A DNA stretch of 64,000 nucleotides from Fluviicola sp. (GCA_029866325.1 JARWZO010000019.1:543598-607597); one strand, 5' to 3'; numbered from the stretch's first letter, positions 1-9,592 are shown. Made by a program: numbers and translations. The notes: generated by a model from the sequence alone, not told the origin.

Positions 1-1194
1 AAGGTACTCGACAGTGGAAATCTCTCACAATACTTAGGTGCTTGGACCGATGATTTTTTTGGCGGACCAACCGTTCGTGCATTTGAAAACGCATGGAAAG
101 AGCAATTGGGTTGCAAACATGCTATTTCGGTCAACTCTAATACATCCGGACTTTTTGCAGCGATGGGAGCTATTGGAATTCAACCCGGTGATGAAGTGAT
201 TGTTTCGCCTTATTCCATGAGCGCCAGTGCTATTGCTCCGCTTGTTTATGGTGGCATTCCCATTTTTGCTGACATAGATCCGGTAACGTTCTGCATGGAT
301 CCTGTGAGTATAGAGGCTAACATTACTCCACGCACCAAAGCCATTTTGATTGTCCACATTATGGGACATCCGGCTGATATGACGCGCATTATGCAATTAG
401 CCAAACAACACAATCTGCGTGTGATTGAAGATTGTGCGCAAGCACCGATGGGCAAATACAAGAACCAATACGTAGGCACATTTGGCGATATCGGTATTTT
501 TAGTTTGAACTATCACAAACACATTCATACGGGCGAAGGTGGTGTGATGGTAACCAATGATGATGCTTTGGCATTCCGTTGTCAAATGATTCGCAACCAT
601 GCCGAAAACATTGTAGGACCTACCGAGACAGCCGATTTAACCAACATGATCGGTTACAATTACCGCATGACGGAAGTAGAAGCTGCCATTGGGATTGAAC
701 AACTCAAAAAGTTACCTTCCTTACTGAAACAACGATTGGAAAACGTTACTTTTTTTGATGAACAACTGGCTCAATTTCCAGCATTAAAATTACAGCCCAA
801 ACAACCGGAAGGAAATGTACATTGTTATTACACCTACCCGATTGTTTTTGATAAAACGATTGCCGGCATAGAACGAAATGCCTTTGTAGCTGCACTGAAC
901 GCAGAGCTTCCTTCAGCTATTTTACGTGAAACGGCTCCGCTGATCGGATGTGGTTATGTGAAACCGCTTTACCTCGCCCCGATTTACCAACAAAAAGCGG
1001 CTTGGGCGTTTAAACCGGAATTGTATCCACACGAGGTCAGTTATGCGAAAGGACTATGTCCGGTGGCGGAATCAATGCATTTCGAGCAATTGTTCTCGCA
1101 CGAATACATGCGCCCGGGAATGACAAAGGCCGACATGCAGGATGTCATTGATGCAATTGCCAAAATCTTTGAAAACAAGGATGAATTGCGTTGA
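1..1194 (+). CDS. DegT/DnrJ/EryC1/StrS-family sugar aminotransferase (5' end outside window)
   Basis: PLP-dependent aminotransferase that transfers an amino group to a nucleotide-linked keto-sugar during surface-glycan synthesis. The reading frame is open from base 1 and the sequence before the first in-frame ATG (106) already reads as family sequence (SGNLSQYLG, FFGGPTVRAFE), so the true start lies upstream of the window. Visible motifs are SVNSNTSGLFAAMGA (PLP phosphate region), EDCAQAPMG (the Asp that contacts the PLP ring nitrogen) and NYHKHIHTGEGG, whose Lys (codon 517-519) should form the Schiff base. The exact sugar substrate cannot be told. It overlaps the next gene by 14 bp, which suggests one operon. 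Confidence 0.9.
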   Translation, partial: KVLDSGNLSQYLGAWTDDFFGGPTVRAFENAWKEQLGCKHAISVNSNTSGLFAAMGAIGIQPGDEVIVSPYSMSASAIAPLVYGGIPIFADIDPVTFCMDPVSIEANITPRTKAILIVHIMGHPADMTRIMQLAKQHNLRVIEDCAQAPMGKYKNQYVGTFGDIGIFSLNYHKHIHTGEGGVMVTNDDALAFRCQMIRNHAENIVGPTETADLTNMIGYNYRMTEVEAAIGIEQLKKLPSLLKQRLENVTFFDEQLAQFPALKLQPKQPEGNVHCYYTYPIVFDKTIAGIERNAFVAALNAELPSAILRETAPLIGCGYVKPLYLAPIYQQKAAWAFKPELYPHEVSYAKGLCPVAESMHFEQLFSHEYMRPGMTKADMQDVIDAIAKIFENKDELR

Positions 1195-2164
1195 GTTACT
1201 TGCCACAAAAAAAGGCAAAGGACTCATTGCGTTTAGCGATCCGGCGGGAGCAAAGGCCTGTTTGGCACTGCATTGGATTTTAACGAACATTCATGGAATG
1301 GATGCCATTCAGTTGATTTCCAATAAATCTTATTCATTTTATGCAGATTGGAATACCGAAGTAACAATCGTTAATGATGCGGTTGACGTGAATCTTTCCG
1401 ACTTGGATTGGCTATTTACCGGAACCTCACACCCCGATTCATCGCACGTTTTTGAAGTAAATCTGCTTAAAAAGGCACAAGAATACCCCATTTTCACAGC
1501 TTCGTTTATTGATCATTGGACCAATCTTTCCAAGCGATTTTCGTTGAGTAATGCCTTCGTTTTTCCGGATGTGATTTTTGTAATTGATCCGCAGTTGATT
1601 CAGCTTGCAACCGAAGCAGGAATTCCGAATGAAAAGCTGGTGGTAAGTGAAAACCCTTATTTCCATTTCATTCGGTTGTATTGGAAAAGTCAGATGAGCA
1701 ATGAACAATTCCGTAAATTGTACAGCATCCCTGAATCGGTCACAACCATATTAACTTACGCTCCCGATCCGATTTCATTGCGCCATCAATTATCCGATTT
1801 CGGATTCAACGAGTTCACGGTTTTAGATGAATTACTGCAACTACTGAATCAACATTCGGAGGTATTTCTCATTGTGAAAACGCATCCGTTGCAACCGGTG
1901 GAACAATTGAACACATTGATTGGGGAAGCAACATCACAACGATTGGTTCTTGAAACAGCCAACCGGGTTGATAACTTGGAACTGATGTTTCATTCAACAG
2001 CTATTATCGGATTTTTATCCAATTTTTTGTGGGAAGCCTCTGCTCTCCGAAAGCCTGTTTATCGCTACGCTTTGACCGAAAACGATGCCTATTATGACCA
2101 ATTTAAATCGATTGCCACGCGTTTTTCTTCGTTAGAAGAATTGAAGAATTGCTTATCCTTGTAG
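1181..2164 (+). CDS. Unrecognised glycan-locus protein, possible glycosyl/polyol-phosphate transferase
   Basis: About 327 residues, soluble, no signal peptide. I chose the ATG at 1181 (MNCVELLATKKGKG) over an in-frame upstream start at 1142 because 1181 gives only a 14-bp overlap with the aminotransferase gene. The C-terminal half has a pattern seen in CDP-glycerol/capsule-type transferases: FLIVKTHPLQP followed by a segment around STAIIGFLSNFLWEAS, where a conserved Ser/Glu region would bind a nucleotide-sugar. That resemblance is by eye only, and no family can be named with confidence. It sits between a sugar aminotransferase and a GNAT acetyltransferase, so a role in building the surface glycan is inferred from context. 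Confidence 0.75.
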   Translation: MNCVELLATKKGKGLIAFSDPAGAKACLALHWILTNIHGMDAIQLISNKSYSFYADWNTEVTIVNDAVDVNLSDLDWLFTGTSHPDSSHVFEVNLLKKAQEYPIFTASFIDHWTNLSKRFSLSNAFVFPDVIFVIDPQLIQLATEAGIPNEKLVVSENPYFHFIRLYWKSQMSNEQFRKLYSIPESVTTILTYAPDPISLRHQLSDFGFNEFTVLDELLQLLNQHSEVFLIVKTHPLQPVEQLNTLIGEATSQRLVLETANRVDNLELMFHSTAIIGFLSNFLWEASALRKPVYRYALTENDAYYDQFKSIATRFSSLEELKNCLSL

Positions 2165-2167
2165 TGT

Positions 2168-2707
2168 ATGAACAACGGAATACTTTTTCTGGAGACAACA
2201 AACTACTACCTGCGCACACTTTCCGTAGAAGATGTAGATGGCAATTACCAGCGCTGGCTGAATGATCAGGAGGTGGTGGAACACAATTCGCATGGTCGTT
2301 TCCCGCAAACGCCCGAAACACTGCGCAGTTATGTGACCAGTAGTTCACTCACAACCAATCAGCTCATTCTTGCGGTAATTGACAAAGAAAACGGTTTGCA
2401 CATCGGCAATATCAGCTTACAGCAAATCAATTGGGTTGATCGTAATGCAGAGATTGCCTTTCTACTGGGCGAAAAAGAATTTTGGGGCAAAGGCGTGATG
2501 TTTGAGGCCGGTCAAAAGTTAATCGCCCACGCATTTCAGTCGCTTAACCTGCATCGCATCCATTGCGGAACATCTTCAGAGAACAAGGGAATGCAGCAAT
2601 TGGCAATAAAGTTAGGAATGACACAAGAAGGTGTGCGAAAAGAAGCTATTTTTAACAACGGAAAATACATCGATATCCTCGAGTTTGGATTAATAAATAA
2701 GAACTAA
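2168..2707 (+). CDS. GNAT-family N-acetyltransferase (RimJ/RimL or PseH-like)
   Basis: 179 residues with the GNAT fold. It starts with an LRTLSVEDVDGNYQRWLND segment typical of the RimJ/RimL branch. The acetyl-CoA region is AEIAFLLGEKEFWGKGV, and the late strand/helix HRIHCGTSSENKGMQQLAIKLG is the usual family ending. In nonulosonic or amino-sugar loci such enzymes (PseH type) acetylate the amino group installed by the aminotransferase. Here it follows an aminotransferase by two genes, so N-acetylation of an amino-sugar is the likely role (inference). The gap to the previous stop is 3 bp and to the next start 4 bp, consistent with co-transcription. Confidence 0.85.
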   Translation: MNNGILFLETTNYYLRTLSVEDVDGNYQRWLNDQEVVEHNSHGRFPQTPETLRSYVTSSSLTTNQLILAVIDKENGLHIGNISLQQINWVDRNAEIAFLLGEKEFWGKGVMFEAGQKLIAHAFQSLNLHRIHCGTSSENKGMQQLAIKLGMTQEGVRKEAIFNNGKYIDILEFGLINKN

Positions 2708-2711
2708 TTAC

Positions 2712-3836
2712 ATGGAATTAAACGGTCAACCCTTATTACCCGGTGTACAATACTGCACACGTTGTTGTTTACCCGCAACGGCAGAGGGCTTAGGTTTTGA
2801 TGAAATGGGTATTTGTCAGCCTTGCCGTTCGTCAGAAATGAAAATCCATATCAATTGGGTGGAACGCGAACAACAATTGGCGAAGATTCTGGAATCGCAC
2901 CGCGGTAAAAGCAAAAGCGGCTACGATGTGATTGTGCCTATCAGTGGTGGAAAAGACAGTATGTTTCAACTGTACATCCTCACACAGAAGTACAAAATGC
3001 GTTGTTTGGCGGTTACGTTTAGCCACAATTGGTACACCGAAACGGGTAAATTCAACCTGCAATTGGCACTGGAAGCATTTAATGTGGATCACATCATGTT
3101 TTCACCCAATCACAAAACCATCAACAAACTAGCGCGTGAATCGTTGTACAAAATCGGAGACTCTTGCTGGCATTGTCATGCTGGAGTTGGAGCTTTTCCT
3201 TTGAAAGCAGCCGTGATGTACGAAATTCCGTTATTGGTATGGGGCGAATCGGTTTCTGAAAGCGATGGTAGAGCTACTTACGACAATCCTATCAAATTCG
3301 ACCGCGATTATTTCACCCGTATTTCAGCTCGTTTTTACGCCGAAGAATTGGTAGGAAAAGACATTACAATCGAAGAAGTACAGCCATGGGTATTGCCGCA
3401 TTACGACGATATCGATCGTGTTGGCATCGAAGGAATTCACTTGGGTGACTACATTTTCTGGGACGACGAGCGTCAGATGGAATTTATCCGTGATCAATAC
3501 GGCTGGCGCGAAGATAAAATCGAAGGAACCTACAAACGCTACAAAAGCGTTGAATGCAAAATGGCCGGTTTGCACGATTATACCAAATATCTTAAACGCG
3601 GTTTCGGTCGCACAACCGATCAGGCCAGTCGTGATGTACGCAGCGGACTATTGACGCGTGAAGAAGGTTTCGACCTCATCAAACAATACGATACCGTTCG
3701 TCCGGAAATTTTGGATTGGTACCTGGAACGCACAGGGATTTCGGAAGAGGAATTCTTCAAAGTGATGAAAGAACACCGCCTGAAAGTAATGGGCGGAGAT
3801 CTCAGTAATGCGTGCGAAAGCTGTAATTTATTCTAA
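2712..3836 (+). CDS. N-acetyl sugar amidotransferase (WbpG/PseA-like)
   Basis: 374-residue PP-loop ATPase that uses ATP and ammonia to turn an N-acetyl group on a sugar into an acetamidino group. The N terminus carries a cysteine cluster (C15, C18, C19, C35, C38), probably a zinc site. The PP-loop signature SGGKDS is at residues 78-83. Further cysteines occur in GDSCWHCHAGVG and at the C terminus (NACESCNLF). In Pseudomonas and Campylobacter relatives ammonia comes from a HisH-like glutaminase with a HisF partner; neither is present in this window. The next gene is an amidase, which could fill that role. Length fits the family. Spacing of 4 bp from the upstream gene indicates an operon. Confidence 0.9.
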   Translation: MELNGQPLLPGVQYCTRCCLPATAEGLGFDEMGICQPCRSSEMKIHINWVEREQQLAKILESHRGKSKSGYDVIVPISGGKDSMFQLYILTQKYKMRCLAVTFSHNWYTETGKFNLQLALEAFNVDHIMFSPNHKTINKLARESLYKIGDSCWHCHAGVGAFPLKAAVMYEIPLLVWGESVSESDGRATYDNPIKFDRDYFTRISARFYAEELVGKDITIEEVQPWVLPHYDDIDRVGIEGIHLGDYIFWDDERQMEFIRDQYGWREDKIEGTYKRYKSVECKMAGLHDYTKYLKRGFGRTTDQASRDVRSGLLTREEGFDLIKQYDTVRPEILDWYLERTGISEEEFFKVMKEHRLKVMGGDLSNACESCNLF

Positions 3837-3851
3837 AAACGACCCACAGAC

Positions 3852-5195
3852 ATGTATAACAACTTGTCCATCAACGAACTATTGCGTTTGCACAAAGCAG
3901 GTGAATTGGACCTGATTGCGTGGAACAAACACTTCATTGATCGCGTAAACGCCAACGAATCAACCATTCATGCGTGGCAATATGTGAATGAAGACCATTG
4001 GCTCAAAAACGTTGACGAAGCCATCGCGAATGCCAATCCGGCTTTTGCTGATTTATTAGGCGTTCCCGTTGGAATCAAAGATATTTTCAACACCATCGAC
4101 ATGCCAACCGAAATGGGTAGTCCTATCTGGAAAGGATTTACTCCCGGAAACGACGCGCGCGTGGTGCACAACATTAAATTTCATGGTGGTCTTTCTGCCG
4201 GAAAAACCGTAACAGCCGAATTTGCTGTTCACACGCCGAATGAAACCCGAAATCCTTGGAATACGGCTTATTCTCCGGGAACATCATCCAGTGGATCGGC
4301 GGCGGCAGTGGCTGCGGGAATGGTTCCGTTGGCAATCGGTACACAAACGGCCGGTTCGATTATTCGTCCGGCAAGTTACTGCGGTGTATTCGGTTTCAAA
4401 CCCACTTTCGGTACGTTGCCGCGAACAGGGATGCTGAAAACTACCGATACGTTGGATACGGTTGGTCTATTTGGAACAAATACGGACGATTGTCGCAGGT
4501 TGTTTGATGTAATGCGCGTGAAAGGGCTGGATTATCCTTACGTGAACAACCGATTGGAAAACCCTTCCTTTCAACAAAAAAACGGCGCTAAATGGAAAGT
4601 CGGAATTGTATTGGAACAACATTCGGTTGCAGCCGGTTACACCGATTTCGCATTAAAAGCTTTCTCTGATTTTGTGGAGAAATTGAATTCATTGACCGAT
4701 GTTGAAGTGGTGAGCCCCGCGTTTAGCCCTTTATTTGAACAAGCACATTCGGTGCAGGAAACCATTTATCACAAGGCACTTTCTTATTATTTCAAACACG
4801 AATTTGAAAAGAAAACGTTGATGAGTCCTGTGATGTACGAAATTGTTGCTGAAGGAAATGCTATTTCTCCGGAATCTTATCATGCTGCTATTGCGAATCA
4901 AGGCGCATTAACAGCAGAAATGGACAGCTTGTTTCAAGACGTAGATGTATTGATAACACTTTCAACAGCAGGTCACGCACCTGAATTTGGAATTGCGATC
5001 GATCCGCCTGATACGTGTTTAATTTGGACCATGTGTGGTTTGCCAACACTTTCGATTCCGCAATTTCAACACAACGGCTTACCGTTTGGAGTACAAGCCA
5101 TCGGTAGAAAATATGCCGATTACAAACTCCTCGATTTTGTAGCATTCCTAACTGAAAAAGGAATTACACCCCAATTTGCTTCATTGAGCAATTAG
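3852..5195 (+). CDS. Amidase-signature family protein (GatA-like)
   Basis: 447 residues of the amidase-signature family, which hydrolyses amides with a Ser-cisSer-Lys triad. The Lys is K76 in VPVGIKDIFN. The cis-Ser lies in GTSSSGSAAAVAAG (about residues 144-157), and the nucleophile is S169 in GTQTAGSIIRPAS. This Gly/Ser-rich core matches GatA and related amidases well, so it looks active. It follows the N-acetyl sugar amidotransferase by 15 bp. No gatB/gatC genes are near, so it is unlikely to be the tRNA amidotransferase subunit. It may release ammonia for the neighbouring enzyme, or trim an amide on the glycan; both are inference. Confidence 0.85.
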   Translation: MYNNLSINELLRLHKAGELDLIAWNKHFIDRVNANESTIHAWQYVNEDHWLKNVDEAIANANPAFADLLGVPVGIKDIFNTIDMPTEMGSPIWKGFTPGNDARVVHNIKFHGGLSAGKTVTAEFAVHTPNETRNPWNTAYSPGTSSSGSAAAVAAGMVPLAIGTQTAGSIIRPASYCGVFGFKPTFGTLPRTGMLKTTDTLDTVGLFGTNTDDCRRLFDVMRVKGLDYPYVNNRLENPSFQQKNGAKWKVGIVLEQHSVAAGYTDFALKAFSDFVEKLNSLTDVEVVSPAFSPLFEQAHSVQETIYHKALSYYFKHEFEKKTLMSPVMYEIVAEGNAISPESYHAAIANQGALTAEMDSLFQDVDVLITLSTAGHAPEFGIAIDPPDTCLIWTMCGLPTLSIPQFQHNGLPFGVQAIGRKYADYKLLDFVAFLTEKGITPQFASLSN

Positions 5196-5206
5196 GAGAA
5201 CACAAA

Positions 5207-6544
5207 ATGATTGACCGGTTAACAGCACTTCTGAAGCAGGAAAAAGTCAAAAACTTCCTCTTCTTTTCTTCAGCGAGCTTTATCGGTGCTCTTATTGGTG
5301 TGATTACGCTGCGCTCTTTTACGAGCTACATGGATCCTTCAGAATTTGGGATTTGGAGCTTCGCGTTGACATTCAACAGTTTCATTGCCGCATTTATTGT
5401 GCTTGATTTGCATAGTTATTTTCTCATCGAAGCTACAAAAGCCACTTACAGCCGAAAAGAATTACTGCAATCACTCCTCACCTTTTCGTTTGTTTGGTCT
5501 ATCATCAGCACGCTCTTATTTCTCTTAATCGGATTCTTGTGCTTTCACAGGTTGTTTGAACAGATCAATTTCTTCCCTTACATCTTTTACATTCTTATTT
5601 CGAACCTCTTCATGGGGTTTTCGCAGTTTTTGCTCATCGTTTACCGAATCGAAAACAAACCGTTTTATTACTTCTTATTTTCAGTGTTTCAATCGGTATT
5701 CGCCATTCTGTTTTCGTTGCTGGTAGTTGTTTATTTTCTGCACGATGCTGAAGGCCGGATCATCGGTTATTCGGTGGGAATGTTGGCAAGCGGGTTGGTT
5801 GCATTACTCATTCTTGCGGTTTTTTATTCGTTTCGTTTTCGCATTGATCGCTCATTGATCAAAAAAGCCCTAGCGTTTTCTGCACCGCTCATTCCTTATG
5901 CAATTGCTACGTTGAGCATGGACTTTTTAGATCGCATTTTCATTGAAGAATACAGCACTACACAAGAATTAGGCTTGTTTGGATTGGCCAACCAAATCAA
6001 TACCATTGTCTACTTCATCTTTATTTCGCTCATACGTGTTTACGAGCCTTCCATGATTGGTTGGATCCATCAGCGGGAACATGAACGCCTGAGTTCCTTT
6101 TCGATCAAGTACAACTTTCTATTGGTGGTAGCCACTGTAAGTCTGATGCTTGTTTCGGGATTCATTGTATTTTATCTGACCAATGCCAAGTATTACGATT
6201 CGGTTGAAGTAGGCATCAAAATGTCGCCGTATTTTTACCTGAAATCGATTTCAATGTTGCTCTTGACTATTTTGGTTTCCGGATCAAAAACCATAAAAAC
6301 CATGTATATCTCCATTTTCATGCTTGGTCTCTATGCAGCTTTGGGGTTTCCATTGGTTCCGATCTATGGCATTGACGGTATGATCCTGATCAAAACAGTT
6401 GTTACGGCAATCGGATGTGTTGTCATTTTCTCTTATATGGGAAATCGGAAAGCATATATGAAAATGGGGCTTATTTTACTTGCGTCGACAATTGCAGTGG
6501 TTCTGATTACCTTTGTTATTCACCGATTCAACATTTATTTCTAA
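5207..6544 (+). CDS. Polysaccharide flippase (Wzx/MATE-like, oligosaccharide flippase family)
   Basis: 445 residues, almost entirely hydrophobic, with about 12 predicted membrane helices. It begins with a short cytoplasmic lead and then FLFFSSASFIGALIGVITLRSFTS-like sequence typical of the MOP-superfamily flippases. These move lipid-linked oligosaccharide repeat units across the inner membrane. A clear Shine-Dalgarno-like AGGAG (5194-5198) lies 8 nt before the ATG, unusual for a phylum that mostly does without one. The gene follows the amidase by 11 bp. As the only flippase in the locus it is the probable exporter of the glycan made by the surrounding enzymes. Confidence 0.88.
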   Translation: MIDRLTALLKQEKVKNFLFFSSASFIGALIGVITLRSFTSYMDPSEFGIWSFALTFNSFIAAFIVLDLHSYFLIEATKATYSRKELLQSLLTFSFVWSIISTLLFLLIGFLCFHRLFEQINFFPYIFYILISNLFMGFSQFLLIVYRIENKPFYYFLFSVFQSVFAILFSLLVVVYFLHDAEGRIIGYSVGMLASGLVALLILAVFYSFRFRIDRSLIKKALAFSAPLIPYAIATLSMDFLDRIFIEEYSTTQELGLFGLANQINTIVYFIFISLIRVYEPSMIGWIHQREHERLSSFSIKYNFLLVVATVSLMLVSGFIVFYLTNAKYYDSVEVGIKMSPYFYLKSISMLLLTILVSGSKTIKTMYISIFMLGLYAALGFPLVPIYGIDGMILIKTVVTAIGCVVIFSYMGNRKAYMKMGLILLASTIAVVLITFVIHRFNIYF

Positions 6545-6548
6545 TCGC

Positions 6549-7973
6549 GTGGAAAAACAGCCAACAAATAGCGTACTCGATTTTATTGCCAAACTACATG
6601 CGTTTGAGCAGGAAGAACAGGTGTTTCAACTCCAACAAGATGACTTGTTTTATTGGGACATTGTGCGCGCAAAAGTTGCTGAGAAATTATTTTACACCTA
6701 TTTCGTAAATGAAAAGCCAATTGTTTCAGCGGGTACTACTCAACAACGTTCCACTATTCAAAAAGTAAAAAAACTCATCAGTTGGATGTGGTGGTTAGGG
6801 ATCAACGAACTAAACTTTTACTTTTTCACACCAAAACGCAAGTGGTTGTTTTTGAAAATATCTCGGTTCGCAAACCCGAAAACCGGAAAATCGTATGACG
6901 CTGTAGCCGATGAGTTATTCGAAGTGTTGAAATCGGATGCCCTGGCTGTAGAGACCTTTAAAAATGCGCAAACTGACATCACACGATTGCGTCATCGCTA
7001 CCAAACATACCATTTGTTTACCTACCGTAAGCGCTACGCAAAACGGCACTTTAAACCGGGGAAAACGTTTGTGGTTTCTTCAGTGATTTCAAAACACTTC
7101 CCGAATTCGCTCGGTGAAAATTGGGATGACTTGATTCAAACAACCATATTGGAATATCGAGCCGAAGTAAATTTTGCCAAACGGCTATTGCGCAAAAAGC
7201 AACCAACAGGTCTTTTTTTTACCGGAGGCGCAAAAGGTTTTATTTCAGCTGCCAATCAATTGGGAATTGAAACAATTGAAATACAACATAGTCCGCTCAA
7301 CAAAGCAGATATTTATTATTCTTACAATCCACAAATTGACTACACGCATCTTGATTCGTTGCCACACTATTTATTGGTGAATTCGGAAGAATGGAAAGAA
7401 CGTATTTTTTATCCGCCAACTTTTGTTACTATCGGTTCTGATTATTTCTACAATAGCAGCAAGTTGAATCTTGAAGTCACAGAACGTACTACCATTCTGT
7501 TTGTGTCAGATCCGGTGAACCATGATTTGATCAAACAGTATATTCTACGTTTTATTGATCAAAACGACACTTCGGATTACCGCATTGTGTTCAAGTTGCA
7601 TTCGGCAGAATCGGATCGTTGCGAAGAAGCAAAAACCGCGTTTCGAACTCACGCAAATGTGGAAGTGATTCTCAACGAGCAAAACATCAGTCAGTTACTC
7701 GATCAATCCTGCGCCACTTTCATTATTTACTCGACTGTTGCTTACCAAGCCATTCAAAAAGGATTGCACGTTTACTTACTGAAAACCGGTTATTACGAAG
7801 GCGGATATGATTTGTTTGATTTGCCGAACGTCCGTTTGATTGACTTGGAAGAATCAATTGATTTGGAAGAAATCAAATCAGAGAAGACATTTGAACCTCT
7901 GGTGTTTTTCGAGGCGTTTGACCAATCGAAGCTTCGGGTATTTCTTCAACCATTTCAAAAAACCGATAGCTAA
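6549..7973 (+). CDS. Unrecognised glycan-locus protein, probable transferase
   Basis: About 474 residues if translation starts at the GTG at 6549, 4 bp after the flippase stop. An in-frame ATG at 6513 would overlap the flippase by 32 bp and is the alternative. No signal peptide or membrane helix is evident. The middle and C-terminal part shows GLFFTGGAKGFISAANQLG, IETIEIQHSPLN and later IVFKLHSAESDR and TFIIYSTVAYQAI. This order resembles capsule-type glycosyl- or glycerophosphotransferases and the 1181-2164 gene of this locus. Family assignment is tentative and rests on this by-eye pattern and on its place right after the flippase gene. Confidence 0.75.
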   Translation: MEKQPTNSVLDFIAKLHAFEQEEQVFQLQQDDLFYWDIVRAKVAEKLFYTYFVNEKPIVSAGTTQQRSTIQKVKKLISWMWWLGINELNFYFFTPKRKWLFLKISRFANPKTGKSYDAVADELFEVLKSDALAVETFKNAQTDITRLRHRYQTYHLFTYRKRYAKRHFKPGKTFVVSSVISKHFPNSLGENWDDLIQTTILEYRAEVNFAKRLLRKKQPTGLFFTGGAKGFISAANQLGIETIEIQHSPLNKADIYYSYNPQIDYTHLDSLPHYLLVNSEEWKERIFYPPTFVTIGSDYFYNSSKLNLEVTERTTILFVSDPVNHDLIKQYILRFIDQNDTSDYRIVFKLHSAESDRCEEAKTAFRTHANVEVILNEQNISQLLDQSCATFIIYSTVAYQAIQKGLHVYLLKTGYYEGGYDLFDLPNVRLIDLEESIDLEEIKSEKTFEPLVFFEAFDQSKLRVFLQPFQKTDS

Positions 7974-8095
7974 TTTTTTTAGTGTACCACTTTTGTAAAC
8001 CCTAAAATGCTAAGAAGGTTTTATATTTATGTCGAATTTATAGCACTACTTGTTAGCGAATAGTGATAACTTGAATCTTAGAATCAAAACCGGTA

Positions 8096-9033
8096 ATGGC
8101 GGCAAACGATCAAAACAAGAAATCAGTAAGGTATACTTTTGTTGATGTTGTGACGTGTAACATGTGCGGGGCATTGGCAGAAGAAAGCAAAACCATGGGG
8201 TTTCGTTTAAACAAATCGGTTGGACTTAAAACCAAAGGAAAACAGGTATTTCAATAGCTGTAAGAAAATGCAAGCAATGTGGTTTGATTTATAACTCCCC
8301 CCTGCCAATTCCTGATTCTATCCATCAAAATTACGATCTCGACGTTAACGAGTATTGGAATCACTTAGACAAGCTGGAAGATTTAGACAATCAAAAAGAA
8401 GCCATTGATCAATATGGTGTTTTACAAAATTTAAACGCTCCGTTTCAGCATAAAACCGCATTAGATATTGGTTCAGGAATCGGTCAAACAATGCTCGCAC
8501 TAAAAAAACACGGATTTGACGTCTACGGTCTGGAGCCTTCGCCAAGTTTTTATCATAAAGCGATTGAATGGACAGGATTTGATTCGGATAAATTTCAACT
8601 CAGTTCGTTAGAAGATGCATCTTATCCTGAAAATACGTTTGATTACATCAGTTTTTTGAATGTTCTGGAACATGTATACGATCCCGACAAAGCAATCCAA
8701 CAAACGTTGAACTGGCTAAAACCAGGTGGCTTGATGTTTATTTGTATACCAAATGCTAACTGGCTTTCGGCAAAAGCAATGAACCTCATTTATAAATGTA
8801 TGCTGCGTGATTTTGTCACCAATACATCACCTATGCACATTCCTTTTCATCTGTATGAGTTCAACAAAAAATCATTCTTGAAAAATGCAGTGAAAAACGG
8901 CTACGAAATAGCCAAAATAGAAGCAAAAACAAGTTTGCCGGTACACAAAATAGATCAATTACTTTCTCCGATTCAACGAATGACAGGTACTGGTTTACGC
9001 CTTGATGTTTGGATAAGAAAAACACGCACTTGA
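8096..9033 (+). pseudogene. SAM-dependent methyltransferase with N-terminal zinc ribbon, apparently frameshifted
   Basis: From the ATG at 8096 the frame encodes an N-terminal segment with a CxxC pair (VTCNMCG) but stops at 8255-8257. The sequence continues in another frame with a second CxxC pair (RKCKQCGLIY) and a full class I methyltransferase: ALDIGSGIGQTMLALK (SAM-binding motif I), VYGLEPSPSF, FLNVLEHVYDPDKA and LKPGGLMFICIPN. Adding one A to the AAAA run at 8239-8242 joins the two parts into about 312 residues. This reunites two CxxC pairs as one zinc ribbon, the usual layout of glycan-locus methyltransferases of this kind. It may be a real inactivating deletion, phase variation or a sequencing error. 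An internal TTG at 8284 could start only a version lacking the ribbon. No closely spaced neighbour precedes it; 122 bp upstream are non-coding. Confidence 0.8.
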
Positions 9034-9040
9034 TTACCAA

Positions 9041-9592
9041 TTAACCAACAGGAATCCATTCCTTCTTTTCCAAATCGTACCGTTTGATTACCCTTGCCGG
9101 ATTTCCTACCGCCACACAATAGTCGGGAATGTCTTTTGTCACCACAGAATTGGCTCCGATAATACTGTTCTTTCCCACCGAGCAGCCCAAAATGCTCACG
9201 TTTTCGCCAATCCAGGCACCTTCACCAATCACCACCGGACGAATCACTTTGATCGGCTGAAAATTGATCGGTTGGTGAATATCTTCAAATGCATGGGTGT
9301 TGTCGGTAATGAAAACTTTATCAGCTGTGAGCACGTTCTTTTCAAGGATGATTTTTTCAGCACAGGAAAAGTGATTGAAATGCCCCACACAAACGCCTTC
9401 TTTCAGACGCAATTCAGGAATTTGATTTCCGATTTTGTAGGCTCCCAACCAAGTGAGGTCATGCACAAAAACACCTGCTTCAATGTGGATAAAAGCGTGT
9501 CCCTGAATTTTCAACGGTCGGTGAATGTGACCATTATACTGTCCGAATTTGGAACCGTTCAGCAATCGAAAGAAAAACAACCGAATCTTCAT
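9041..9592 (-). CDS. Left-handed beta-helix (hexapeptide-repeat) O-acetyltransferase
   Basis: 183 residues with hexapeptide repeats in the second half: RPVVIGEGAWIGENVSILGCSVGKNSIIGANSVVTKDIPDY-type sequence, the coil signature of LbH acyltransferases. The ending VAVGNPARVIKRY is the usual family terminus. The probable catalytic His lies in ITDNTHAFED, as in serine and maltose/galactoside acetyltransferase relatives. It probably O-acetylates a sugar of the surface glycan. It is the only gene of the locus on the minus strand, convergent with the methyltransferase (7 bp gap) and divergent from the epimerase gene, so it has its own promoter somewhere in 9593-9808. Confidence 0.88.
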   Translation of the reverse strand: MKIRLFFFRLLNGSKFGQYNGHIHRPLKIQGHAFIHIEAGVFVHDLTWLGAYKIGNQIPELRLKEGVCVGHFNHFSCAEKIILEKNVLTADKVFITDNTHAFEDIHQPINFQPIKVIRPVVIGEGAWIGENVSILGCSVGKNSIIGANSVVTKDIPDYCVAVGNPARVIKRYDLEKKEWIPVG

